DNA of 64,000 nt from Piezodorus guildinii (Eukaryota > Arthropoda > Insecta > Hemiptera > Pentatomidae). Under the pieces are notes generated by a model. That model searched no databases, was not told where the DNA came from, and saw nothing but the letters and a program-made list of their open reading frames with translations. Both the position numbers and the translations under genes were made by a program. This document shows, one piece after another, positions 32,758 through 42,600 of the stretch; position 1 is the stretch's first letter; every line of letters begins with the position of its first letter. The stretch spans positions 175,203,600 to 175,267,599 of the forward strand of contig CM041293.1 in assembly GCA_023052935.1 (NCBI GenBank), written 5' to 3'.

Positions 32758-33024
32758 AACTGACAAACGTTGATCACAAAAGTTTCTACTGAATCATCAA
32801 GAAGTCTTCCAGTGATATTACTATATTTTATAACAAAGAAGATAAGATTTATATATAATAGATAACTATACTAACAATATCATTTAATTTTCTGAATGGT
32901 GCGTCGTTCAAGAACCCAGGTTCATATAAATGCATTCTTCGATATTGCTAATTGCGTGATTAATTGAAATTAATCAGTTCTGTAGGAGGGAATGGACAGG
33001 TTTAGGGACGGGATATTTTTATAG

Positions 33025-33135
33025 ACATAAAGGGGTTGTTTGGTTCTGAAGGATTGGTAAAGATAGGTTCCTAGGAAGTATTGCCGTCGGAATTTAGGAT
33101 AAAGCCACTTCAACTCGGCGTACCAGGTGGAGACA
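33025..33135 (-). mobile_element. LINE-E fragment
   Basis: TTCTGAAGGATTGGTAAAGA and AAGCCACTTCAACTCGGCGT closely match 32075-32160, the protein C-terminal region of LINE-E. Confidence 0.65.
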
Positions 33136-33394
33136 TGAGATCGCCTGGGAATAAACCAGTTAAAGGCGTATAACTTCTGCTATGTATACCACGGATATAT
33201 ATTATATAAATTATACTTAGCCTGGTATTGAGTTGTTTTTCAGGTCGTGTTATTGTCGTAACTCGACGAATAACGAATATTGTTTACAGCCATGCTATTT
33301 ACTATCGTTCCGTTTGTATTGATGAGTAAGCGCTGTGAGTCAGCTAGTTAACAAGGTTGAGCTGGCCTCACAATAGTTTCCTGAAGTTAGGTGG

Positions 33395-33515
33395 AGGGTT
33401 TTTTATATTTTTGCGGGACTTGGTCATTTGGACTGGACTCAGGGGACCCTGAAACGGGTATTTCCGTTGGAAACTGGAATTCGAAAATTTTTATGATCGC
33501 AATACTTTCCCTTAC

Positions 33516-33559
<44 letters not shown>

Positions 33560-33560
33560 C
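33395..33560 (+). repeat. HINE-like palindrome end expanded into a TA microsatellite
   Basis: TTTGCGGGACTTGGTCATTT through GAAAATTTTTATGATCGCAA is the last ~120 bases of the family. The usual TATATATA palindrome core has become a run of about 22 TA units (33515-33558). Confidence 0.7.
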
Positions 33561-33619
33561 TCTTTTTTTTTTAAATATTAAAATTAGTCAATTTGGGAAA
33601 GTGAATCACCTTAAATCAA

Positions 33620-34160
33620 ATTAGAGAAGGGTCCACAAAAATAAGTAAAGGTAAAATAAATTATTCTAGATTCAGCCGGCTTGGCATACTTCCTCCTATA
33701 ATCTCCCGTCACCCACTTTTCCACACTTTGCTTTCCATCCGTTGTAATTTTCCCCCAGTTTCCTTCATTTCCCTCCTCGCAGCCACTTTTCCATTTCCTT
33801 TCTAATCTTCTTGACAACTCCTGAAGACTGAGGTTTAGTGGTGGCTACGGGAGGTGTACCTCCTTCTCGTAGGCTAGATCACCTGTCAGTTCTGGGTTTA
33901 GAGACACATCAACATTCCCGTCGTACATCATAGTTGAACAATTTTCATATTATTTTACAATCATAATCAGAAACTATGATTATATTGACCGGTAGAAGCT
34001 TTTTGATATCATCATTAAACAAGAATACGTAGGGAGTTAGTAAATTAATAGCCATGTGCCTTCCTGAAACATTCAATGAAGTTAAAATATGTAGTAATAA
34101 TTCTGATAGGATTCGAAACAAGGTTTTTGCTTTTCACCTGTTTGCTTCAATTTTGTATTA
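33620..34160. other. Unrecognised sequence
   Basis: A 68-codon lysine/glutamate-rich minus-strand frame at 33611-33817 begins within this interval. I cannot assign it to a family. Confidence 0.3.
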
Positions 34161-34164
34161 GATA

Positions 34165-34915
34165 TGTTCGCCTTTTTCAACTACTTCAACACTAACGAGA
34201 GACGCTGTAACATTTCACTTAACTGCATAAGGTTCATGTACACGATCATGTATATGGCCAATCTGTACATACGTAGTTAGGCTTCCGACTACGTATATGG
34301 CCAATCTGTACATACGTAGTTAGGCTTCCGACTACGTATATGGCCAATCTGTACATACGTAGTTAGGCTTCCGACTACGTATATGGCCAATCTGTACATA
34401 CGTAGTTAGGCTTCCGACTACGTATATGGCCAATCTGTACATACGTAGTTAGGCTTCCGACTACGTATATGGCCAATCTGTACATACGTAGTTAGGCTTC
34501 CGACTACGTATATGGCCAATCTGTACATACGTAGTTAGGCTTCCGACTACGTATATGGCCAATCTGTACATACGTAGTTAGGCTTCCGACTACGTATATG
34601 GCCAATCTGTACATACGTAGTTAGGCTTCCGACTCTAAACCACTTAATCTACTCGTAAATCCTTGCAATCGAAAATCCTTCGTTAGATCTTGATTCTTCT
34701 TACTTAGTTACGAATAAATCCCTTAAGACCTTATTGTTCCATATCTTGCTTATTTGGCCGTACTCAGGTGACATCAAACAGTTGCCCAGGCTAGTTACAG
34801 ACCTTGAAAAGTTTATATAATTGCGAGTTCCAGTTTTGGTTCCGCGGGTATTTGAAATCGGTAATAATCCCCTGTCCTCACCCCCTTGGCTGAGATACCC
34901 CTATGTAGCCTAGAA
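34165..34915 (+). mobile_element. LINE-J left arm of an inverted pair
   Basis: TTCAACTACTTCAACACTAA, CATTTCACTTAACTGCATAA, then (after the 43-bp repeats) CTCTAAACCACTTAATCTAC and AATCCTTCGTTAGATCTTGA follow the LINE-J coding sequence. The right arm at 34985-35230 is its inverted counterpart. Confidence 0.65.
34248..34634. repeat. 43-bp minisatellite, nine copies
   Basis: GGCCAATCTG recurs every 43 bases from 34256 to 34600, with no difference seen between units. Each unit contains CTACGTA and TACGTAG around TATGGCC..., a 7-bp inverted repeat that could form a hairpin. The unit is continuous, without spacers. It aligns with the LINE-J segment that elsewhere encodes R-P-I-W-K-Y-G-V-E. Confidence 0.95.
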
Positions 34916-34941
34916 ATATTTGATAGTGGTAAACAAAAAAA

Positions 34942-34996
34942 AAGATAAGCACTATCGATTAAGGTACATATATCCTTAATTGATAGTGCATATCTT
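34942..34996. repeat. Hairpin at the centre of the inverted pair
   Basis: Arms 34942-34964 and 34974-34996 are 23 bases with two mismatches (GCACTATCGATTAAGG and CCTTAATTGATAGTGC at the core), separated by 9 bases. Confidence 0.85.
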
Positions 34997-35230
34997 AACT
35001 AAGTCAGAAGATTCAAGATCTAACGAAGGATTTTCGTTTGTAAGGATTTGTTACGAGTAGATTTAGTGGTTTAGAGTCGTAAGCTCAACTACGTAAGTAC
35101 AGAGTTGCCATACGATAGTCATGTAGATGAACCTTATGTAGTTATATGTAGCATTTTATTCCTCCGTTGAAATGTCTTCGACTCTTTCATGAACAGAGGC
35201 TGGGTGAATCCAAGTTAGACCCATGCTTGA
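34985..35230 (-). mobile_element. LINE-J right arm of the inverted pair
   Basis: GATCTAACGAAGGATTTTCG, TTACGAGTAGATTTAGTGGT, CAACTACGTAAGTACAGAG and GAACCTTATGTAGTTAT are the reverse complement of the left arm, with a single copy of the sequence that is ninefold on the left. Confidence 0.65.
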
Positions 35231-35413
35231 TATAAGAGAGTAAGTATTAACTTAGTCCTCGGACTATGTATATTTTTTTCCGTGTTTTAAATTTTTCCAC
35301 GAAAGTTTTTTCAGGCACCCTAAACTAGCTGGCGGTATGTATGGTAAATCGTTTTTGGAAAAACCGTCAAAACCAGAGATCGAATATTAACATAAGAAGA
35401 AATAATTATTTTA

Positions 35414-36218
35414 TTGGGTTGTGTCACATGAATTGTCCGTTTTCAAGGTAAAGGATTTTTATTAAATATACTATATGAAAACAAGATAATTTTATTCGAA
35501 GTATTTACCTTCTTTTTCTACACACTTTTTCATAACGTGACACCAACTTTTTTATCCCCGAACTGAAAATTCTGAGCTTTGAATTGAAACAAAATCTGAA
35601 AACGCACTTTTCACTTGGTCATCATTTCCAAAAAGTTTTCTTTGACGAAGTTGTCTAAAGTCCTGAACAGGTGGTAATCTGTTGGAGACAAGTCGGGAGA
35701 ATATGGTGGGTGCGGAAGAACTTCGTAGCCCAGTTCTTTCAATTTTTGCACGGTATGTTTTGAAACATGGGGTAAGGCTGCCGCTCAGTGAGATCATGAG
35801 GTACCCATGTATCGAGCTTTTTTACTTTCCTAATATACTTTAAAGGTCTGGAAACGGTAGATACACTTGCATTTAGTTGTGCTGAGAGTCCTTTAACTGT
35901 TTGGTAGGGGTTTTCCTTCTACTGTATGTTTGAGGACATCGTTGTCCATTACGAACGGAGGTCTTCCTCGGGGCAAGTTTTTCAAGTCGGTATCCCCATA
36001 ATATTACGCGAAAATCGCGTGTTTCCATGCTCATATTTGGAGGTATACTAAAAAGTGGGTAATTGATTGGGAAGCTAATGTTTATAATACAAAGGTAGAG
36101 GATTAGTAACTATTTACTTTAAATATGTAAAAATTCGGAAGAAAAAAACAGAGACCTGCAAAATCCTTTATGTTTTTCAGAAACTATAAAAACGGACATT
36201 TTATGTGAAACAACCCAT
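35414..36218 (-). mobile_element. mariner deletion derivative, copy 1
   Basis: Both ends are present next to TA (TTGGGTTGTGTCACATGAA and TTATGTGAAACAACCCAT). The minus-strand transposase pieces are LPRGRPP.., an RHLK-like HTH end, H-D-L-T-E-W, then after the deletion junction near 35775 HVSKHTVQKLKELGYEVLPH and YSPDLSPTDYHLF (third Asp of the DD34D triad). The region with the first two Asp is gone and frames are broken. The sequence resembles the mellifera subfamily. Confidence 0.85.
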
Positions 36219-36892
36219 TAAATGCGATAATTTAAGTGTAATAACATATGCCTCCAGATCTAAATCCCTATCTTAAGTAGTTTTACTAAAACTGTAGCTA
36301 CGACTCACTTTCGAACCCAGGACATGTACCACTTCTTTTCCCTAAAGTCCTCCGCTTCTGTATGAGATCCATCTCCTTGAGGTGAAACCTCCTCCAGTGG
36401 CTCAGAGTCTTCAGACGAAGCTATTTCACTTGTGAAAGCGCGAGCACCCAGCTTTGGAAAGTGTCCATTGTTGTACACGACGTGTGTTGTATGTGTCTCA
36501 CTACTGTTGTGTCGCACGTGATTCGAAAACAGCAATCTGGTACATCAAGCGATTTCCTCTTAATGCACGTATGTGTTACGTTGTGCTTTGGATTTAGATT
36601 TCAAAGAGCTTGACAAAAAGCTTTGCTCTTGATTATTACATTTTGTTTTGACTTACATATGTGCTTTTATGGCAAGAGTATAGTATAGTATAGTACGTAC
36701 AAATTTGGTAAAACTCTTACTTTATTAACTGCTACTGAGTAGCCCTCTTCTTCGGTCGGGTGCAATTTGAATGTGGTGTCATTTATGGTTGAAAATGCAC
36801 TGTTTGACCGATTTAGAGATTATCGCAGAAACCAAGGTTCGCGAGATGATTTTATATAGCGATAAAGAAGAGGAAAAGATACCAGGAATATT
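36219..36892. other. Mostly unrecognised; one acidic open frame
   Basis: The minus strand at 36305-36535 is open for more than 75 codons without a good ATG, and is rich in Ser/Glu (SEIASSEDSEPLEEVSPQGD). No splice sites or family recognised. The rest is featureless. Confidence 0.3.
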
Positions 36893-37790
36893 TTTACTTT
36901 CACTTACTATATATAGTAAGGGGAAGTATTGCGATCGTGAAAATTTTCGAATTCCAGTTTTCAACGGAAATACATGTTTAAGGGTCCCCTGAGTCCAAAT
37001 AACCAAGTCCTGAAAAAAGGTGTGTGTGTGTGGTAACTCCCGGGCGGAAACGGTAAGTCCTATGAAACTGAAATTTCATATTTAAGACAACTATACGCCC
37101 GAGACGTGGCAAAACTTTTTTCATCAAAATGAGCTTACCAGAAGAGGCACTTTATTTTGCATTTTGCACCTTTTTTCGATTTTCTCTAAAACGGTTTCGA
37201 CGATTTTGATTAAACTCGCTATATCGATGTAAAATTTAATGGGCTTTAATATCATGTAGGTTTTATTTGGATAAAAATGGTCTGACAGGGCTTAAATGCC
37301 TATATTTTAAATTTTCTTCTCCTAAAGTACCTTTAATTTTGTAGATTCAATAATAATAACTAGATTATCTTGTTAACGCTGATGAAAAACAGGTAAATAT
37401 ATAAATTGAATAAATACGATACCCAACTAAAGGAGAAAACAGAAAAAATATTTTTTTAATGCAAATTTTCGTTTTTGAACATAAGAACATTAATATACAG
37501 GTATGATATACCGTTGGAAAGCTAAAGATTTTAGAAAAAATATTATCTCATACACAAGCTTTTAAAAGTTAATAGAGAGTGATAAAAAGCCGATAAAACT
37601 AAGTAATTGTTATAGATAATAATATAATAGATTTGTTAATAAAACACATGTTTCTATATAAATTCAAATTGAGTAATTTCTTAATAGTTTCACGTATTTT
37701 TATCTCTAACTGTATTTGAAAATTCTTTCATTGATTTTAAAAATCGAGGTATGGAAAAGTCGTGTGTTGCCCGCACCAGATTTTTATTTT
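36893..37790 (-). repeat. HINE-like element, full length reference copy
   Basis: About 898 bases from TTTTTACTTTCACTTACTAT to GTGTTGCCCGCACCAGATTT. It contains the palindrome CTTACTATATATAGTAAG, the GT/CA microsatellite (37021-37031), and subterminal ACTTTCACTTAC (worn at the right end). Confidence 0.85.
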
Positions 37791-38820
37791 TTGGCATTGT
37801 ATAAATCCATACAGCGAGCATGTAAGATTTTGTTAATATACCTAAACTATATTATGTTAAATGACTTTAGTGAAAATAGTTCGCTATACTGCTGATTTGT
37901 CTACTTCCGCTTTGTGATCTTTGTATGTAGGATTAGTAATATTTAATGCTTGGAAGAGTGTTGCTCTTTGAGATTTATGAGTCCCGCATTATACAACGAT
38001 ATGCTGCAGAGTTGCAATTAATGCATTTGGTCGTTTGTTAAATAGCTATTACATAAACACATGGTTAGATCTTATTCTGAAATATATTTTTAATTATTCT
38101 TTATTTGAACTGATTGATGAAAACCATGGCCTGTGGAAGACGCTAGGAAATACTGATTTATATTATTGACCTGTCGAAGATAGTGAATATTGGTTTTGCC
38201 ACGTGTTTCTACAGTCGTATTTAATAACTAAATAAAAATCAGTGTATGAGACTGAAAGGCAGACCGGTTCACCGGTAATTGTAGCATCCTTTGCTAGTGT
38301 ATCATTTTTTGTATTTTCGAAAATTCCAGTGTGACCTTTGACCCATAGGGATACAACCTGTTTGTTGTTTTTTAAACATGAATAATGTAAGTTTATTATT
38401 TATATTAATATATTGTAACTATTGATATTTTAAAAATTGTTAATCGCTTGTAGGGAACTTAAACTGTCATAAAAAATATTACGAATTTACTTTTGTTTGA
38501 TTGATTTATAATAGCGTATAAGCTCTACCGTGAAGGTTGAGCAACCGGATGGTAAATTAAATTTAGCAATGTGTTTGGATTTTTGTATGAACATGGCACT
38601 GCCTTAAGCATTATTAATTTGAAATACCAGGAATATTCCGGGCGTAATAATCTCGTCATTTATCGCCCTAAAACACCAAAAAACACCAGGAATATTCGAT
38701 ACTAACTTTTATGGACAACCTTACATTTGAAAGGTACACTAAATGGCTATCAAGTATTTAAAAAAACAATATGCCTTCTTGTCAGCAAGAATATATTATT
38801 TTAATAAATAATTAATTAAT
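37791..38820. other. Unrecognised sequence
   Basis: AT-rich, no open frame longer than about 60 codons; nothing recognised. Confidence 0.4.
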
Positions 38821-38839
38821 TTTATAATATCAAGGATAT

Positions 38840-39570
38840 TATACGGAGACTTTGGCAAGCAGTAGTTGAGGTATTCCTTGCTCTGGAAACTGCTGCTAGA
38901 AAGATGGGACTTATTGTCAAAGACCAAGTATATGGTGTCGAATCAAGGTCCAAGATCATAAGGCACCAGCGTTTCTTTTGGACACTACAGATTTGAGCAA
39001 TACTCTGTGTTCGATTACCTGGGACCAATGGTAACATACAACAACGATGCTGTCGTGGAGATTAGGAAGAGAATATTAGCTGCTAACCGCTGCTATTTCG
39101 GACTCGCATCTCGCAAGCAATTTGATAAGCAGGAGAACATAAGTTATCATATACAGAACTCTCGTCCGTCCTGTATTATGTTATGGCTCGGAGACATGGA
39201 CCACAACCAGGGTTAACATCAATTCCCCCACACATTTGAAAGAAAAGTGTTACATCGAATTTACGGCGGTGTATACGAGGGTAATGAATGGAGGAGGAGA
39301 GATTTTCGGGAGCTGTATAACATGTGCCAAGAGACGGATATCTCATTTATTATCAAGCTTGGAAGACTCAGGTGGGCAGGGCATCTGGCGAGAATGTCTG
39401 ACATCTACCTACCAAGAGTTAGTAGACCGTAACTGCGATGGGCGGATTGTGTGGCCTAAGGCGCTAGAAAATATTTGAAGGTCCGAAACTGGATGGCAGC
39501 GGCACGGAACAGAGAAGGTTGGAGGTTGTTGTTAGAGGAAGCCAGGACCCTTTATGGCTTGTACAGCTAA
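38840..39570 (+). pseudogene. LINE-R fragment: RT thumb to C-terminus
   Basis: Broken frames give VEVFLALETAARKMGLIVKD, FDYLGPMVTYNND, IRKRILAANRCYFGL, LHRIYGGVYEGNEWRRR, KLGRLRWAGHLARMSD and LEEARTLYGLYS. Same lineage as 13257-15345. Several frameshifts; no catalytic core. Confidence 0.8.
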
Positions 39571-39648
39571 TAAAAGAAGAATAGAATAAAAGAAGAGTAT
39601 CAAATAAACTATTTAAAATACATAAAATATTTTAATTAACAATAATGT

Positions 39649-39867
39649 TTAAAGTAGAAATAATTTATAAAAATGAAACTTCAACTTCCCCAGAATAATC
39701 GAAATTTTTGGCTCCGGGCGACCATTATCTTTTTCCAACGTTGTATCTCCACTGCTAAATTTTTCAAACCAAAGTCGCGCAGTGCTCTGGTCTAGAACAC
39801 CTTCCATCATAATTAATAGTTTCACGAGCTGCTTCTTCTTTGAAACAAATAACAAAATGAGTTTCAT
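39649..39867 (-). pseudogene. mariner-family transposase HTH remnant
   Basis: 72-codon frame with MEGVLDQSTARLWFEKFSSG, then DTTLEKDNGRPE. This is the second helix-turn-helix and linker of a mariner-type transposase (compare the R-T-x-R-W-F-x-x-F-x-x-G-D pattern). It is a different lineage from the four copies listed elsewhere. No catalytic domain or termini found. Confidence 0.6.
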
Positions 39868-39869
39868 TT

Positions 39870-40711
39870 TATTTTATGTTTTTTTTAAGAAGACGAATGA
39901 GATTTGACATGTTAAGAGAATGCTCTAAAAGGATTGTTAAGTATTAAATTGGATTAAGCATTTACAGTCCTTTAAAATCTTTTAAAGGTTTAATTTTTTT
40001 TAATATTTATAAAATGGTATATTGACAAGATGTCAGCTTCAAAAGTACGTATATAACAGCTCTAAGATGAAATAATTCAAGTTCTAAGCACTAATCTTAA
40101 AAAAAAAAAAAATATAATGATCTTGGGGGATGATTATAATATAAACAGAAGACTCCAATGCTTTCAATTAGTAACTAGGTCTTTTAAATAAAAAAGAAAA
40201 AGAGCCAAGATTCACAATGTTTCTGTTTTCATAATTAAAAATAAATAAAACGTGAAAAAAAGACTTTTAATAAAAGCTGGGGAGGCTTGGCACTCTAAAT
40301 GCTTCTTGGAAAGATTTGCTGCACTACGACTCCCATTTACAAAAGAAGAGAAAAAATTACCCCTTTCTACAAAAGGGGGAGATGAAAACCATCTCCGTTA
40401 TATTACTGTTTGGGAAATATAACGAGAGAATACCAAGCAGTACTTTTATATATAAATATATCTGTATAAATCGAACATAAACTGTAGATAATCCAAGGGT
40501 ATATGCCTGGGTAAGGTACTGAATCCTTTTCTTAACGGATTTGCTGGGTTTTTTTTTTTAGTCAATAACCAATATTCTTCGGTTGTTTTTTCTGTATATA
40601 AAAAACGCATCATAGATGGTTGCGTCTATAAGTATATAATATAATATAACAGTATCAATCGATGCATCGAAGATTTAAAACTGCATAAGATCGTAAATTA
40701 GATATGATGTG
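39870..40711. other. Unrecognised AT-rich sequence
   Basis: No gene or repeat identified. Confidence 0.4.
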
Positions 40712-40758
40712 GGGTGTGGTGTGATGTCTGGTACTCGTTATATATCCCTATTCTAATT

Positions 40759-41564
40759 TTTTTTTTTTTTTTTTTTTTTAGTATTTTTATTGAAATATGC
40801 AACTGTATTTTGTAATACAACAAGTAACTATGCTGGTAATAATGAAATACATAAAAAAACATGAAGAGAAACTGCCCATTGGCAGCACTCTAGTAGTCAG
40901 TCTAATAGGGGTGGGCATAATCGAATGACGATTATCGGATCATTCGATTATTTCAATCATTCGAATTAATCGATTATTGGATTAATCGGCTCGGAGAAAC
41001 GAATGATCATTCGAACTGAATTGTTAACGATAATCGAGGGATTAGAGGGAGCTTGGATAATCGAAGAACCTTTTTTTTTTCTTCTTTTTTTTTTCCTCAT
41101 CACATAAATTATATGCATATTCGCACCTAGGCTCAGCCAGCTCAGCCATCATAGAGACGTGAATTGTGGCATATCGTCTCTCAGAATGCATATTAATCAT
41201 TCGATTATTTGAATCATCGAAGTCCGATCATCCGATTATGACGATCGTTCGATTATGCCCACCCCTACAATCTAAGCAAGAAGATCTCGAGGCCATCTTC
41301 TTTTCAGACGCCACGCAGGATTGTCAGGAATGGAAGAGGAAGCCAGGATTGAAACTAGTGAGTTAGAGTGGGAGTGAAGTTTGTCATGGGAGGGTTGATT
41401 CCTCGTACGGGCCAAATCAGCAACATATGGGACATTAAGGTCTTTATGGATGAGTTTTTTGGTGACAAAGTAAGCAGCGTTGAGGATTTTTCGAAGGATT
41501 GGATGAGCCCCAGAGCTCAACTCCGTAAGTCCAGATAGGTCTATAGATATATAGGTAGATGAGT
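40759..41564 (-). mobile_element. LINE-J copy inserted in SINE-B
   Basis: T-run then AGTATTTTTATTGAAATATG (reverse of the 3' end), CCCATTGGCAGCACTC, CTCGAGGCCATCTTCTTTTC, GGTCTTTATGGATGAGTTTT. The minus strand encodes ILRKILNAAYFVTKKLIHKD followed by LNVPYV. It is flanked by CTATTCTAATT at 40748-40758 and 41565-41575. Confidence 0.8.
40906..41267. mobile_element. hAT-type MITE, copy 2
   Basis: 362 bp, starts TAGGGGTGGGCATAATCGAA and ends TTCGATTATGCCCACCCCTA, a perfect 20-bp inverted repeat. Flanked by CAGTCTAA (40898-40905) and CAATCTAA (41268-41275). It is the same family as 5840-6180, including the internal T-run and ATCACATAAATTATATGCAT. Confidence 0.9.
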
Positions 41565-41628
41565 CTATTCTAATTAAACCTAGATAAACAGCATTGAGGA
41601 CTCCCATGTAACTCACATTACCAGAAAA

Positions 41629-41957
41629 AAAAAAAAAAAAAAAAAAAAACCTGTACCACTACAACCCATGAAGGGTCTTTGGCTCAGTACATATAGAGAT
41701 TCGTACTGTTTCTAGGCCAACGGCAGTGCAATGAGGTGATTAGGCCTTAATCACGCTCAGCCGCCAGGTTTTTCCCCAATTAATTTGGGTAGCCACTTTA
41801 TAGAGGCTGGGTCTGCCTCAGGAGGGTCTCCATACCCTAGGGTCGCCCCCCGACTGAATTAACAGAATAAATAATATTTCTGCCACAGCCGGGATTCGAA
41901 CCCAGGACCCGGAGCACAGCAGACTAGTGCTCTATCCACTAGACCACGCCGCTCCCT
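41629..41957 (-). repeat. SINE-A copy inserted in SINE-B
   Basis: Reverse orientation with poly-A on the plus strand (that is, poly-T tail in SINE sense), ACCACTACAACCCATGAAGG, then body and head with GGGATTCGAACCC. Flanked by the 16-bp duplication TCACATTACCAGAAAA at 41613-41628 and 41958-41973. Confidence 0.88.
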
Positions 41958-41998
41958 TCACATTACCAGAAAAGTGGCATTAAATAAATAAACAAAAT

Positions 41999-42264
41999 TT
42001 TTTGGAGATAAGAGTAGTACCATAATTATTGTCGGAATGGCAGTTGCCAAGATAAGAAACTGATATTATTGTTTGGTATTTCGAACTTGGTATAAAGAAC
42101 ATTACAAGAACTAGCGGTAGCAAGTACGTGGGCCCGCGTAGCTTGGACCGACATACAATACTTCTCTTACGGAATCTTGTCTCCTTCGAACGGTTCCTCA
42201 CTGTAAAAAATAGGTTCTCAAGTAGGTCAGTGAAGCTTACTCGCCATTCCTACTGGAAATGGGC
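41999..42264. other. Unrecognised sequence
   Basis: A 73-codon minus-strand frame here resembles nothing I know. Confidence 0.3.
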
Positions 42265-42535
42265 TTTTTTTTTTTTTTTTTTTTAATTTAACGTGACTTT
42301 ATGCTACTGTGTCCTAAATTTTGCCTATCCAGGTTTAACTAGGATATGGATCTTTAAGAAGTAACTTACATTGCACAGGGTCCGGACAACCATTTTACAA
42401 TCATTCCAAAGAGTGGGATTACTAAGCGTTATTTCCTCTCATCAAAACAATCTAAGGCACTGTGCCAGGTTTAAACACGCGACCTCAGACGTACTAGGCT
42501 GTTATGCTAGCCTATATACTACAGGTGACCGACTC
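42265..42535 (-). repeat. SINE-B copy
   Basis: T-run, TTTAACGTGACTTTATGCTA, TTTTGCCTATCCAGGTTTAA, ACATTGCACAGGGTCCGG, B-box region AGGTTTAAACAC and the head end near CTACAGGTGACC. Confidence 0.7.
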
Positions 42536-42600
42536 GTGTGTTGTAAACTTATGATTAACTTTGTATCCATTCCCATACATTTCTTCGACCACATGCTAAA

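Larger units (their letters stand above)
40712..41998 (+). repeat. SINE-B broken into three pieces by nested insertions
   Basis: Body piece 40712-40758 (GATGTCTGGTACTCGTTATA, CCCTATTCTAATT), middle 41565-41628 (TTAAACCTAGATAAAC, GAGGACTCCCATG) and tail 41958-41998 (GTGGCATTAAATAAATAAAC) join into SINE-B when the insertions are removed. Confidence 0.75.

Noticed and set aside
34248..34634. CRISPR-like regular repeats
   Set aside because: The units are directly adjacent without spacers and sit inside a LINE relic in a eukaryotic genome; it is a minisatellite.
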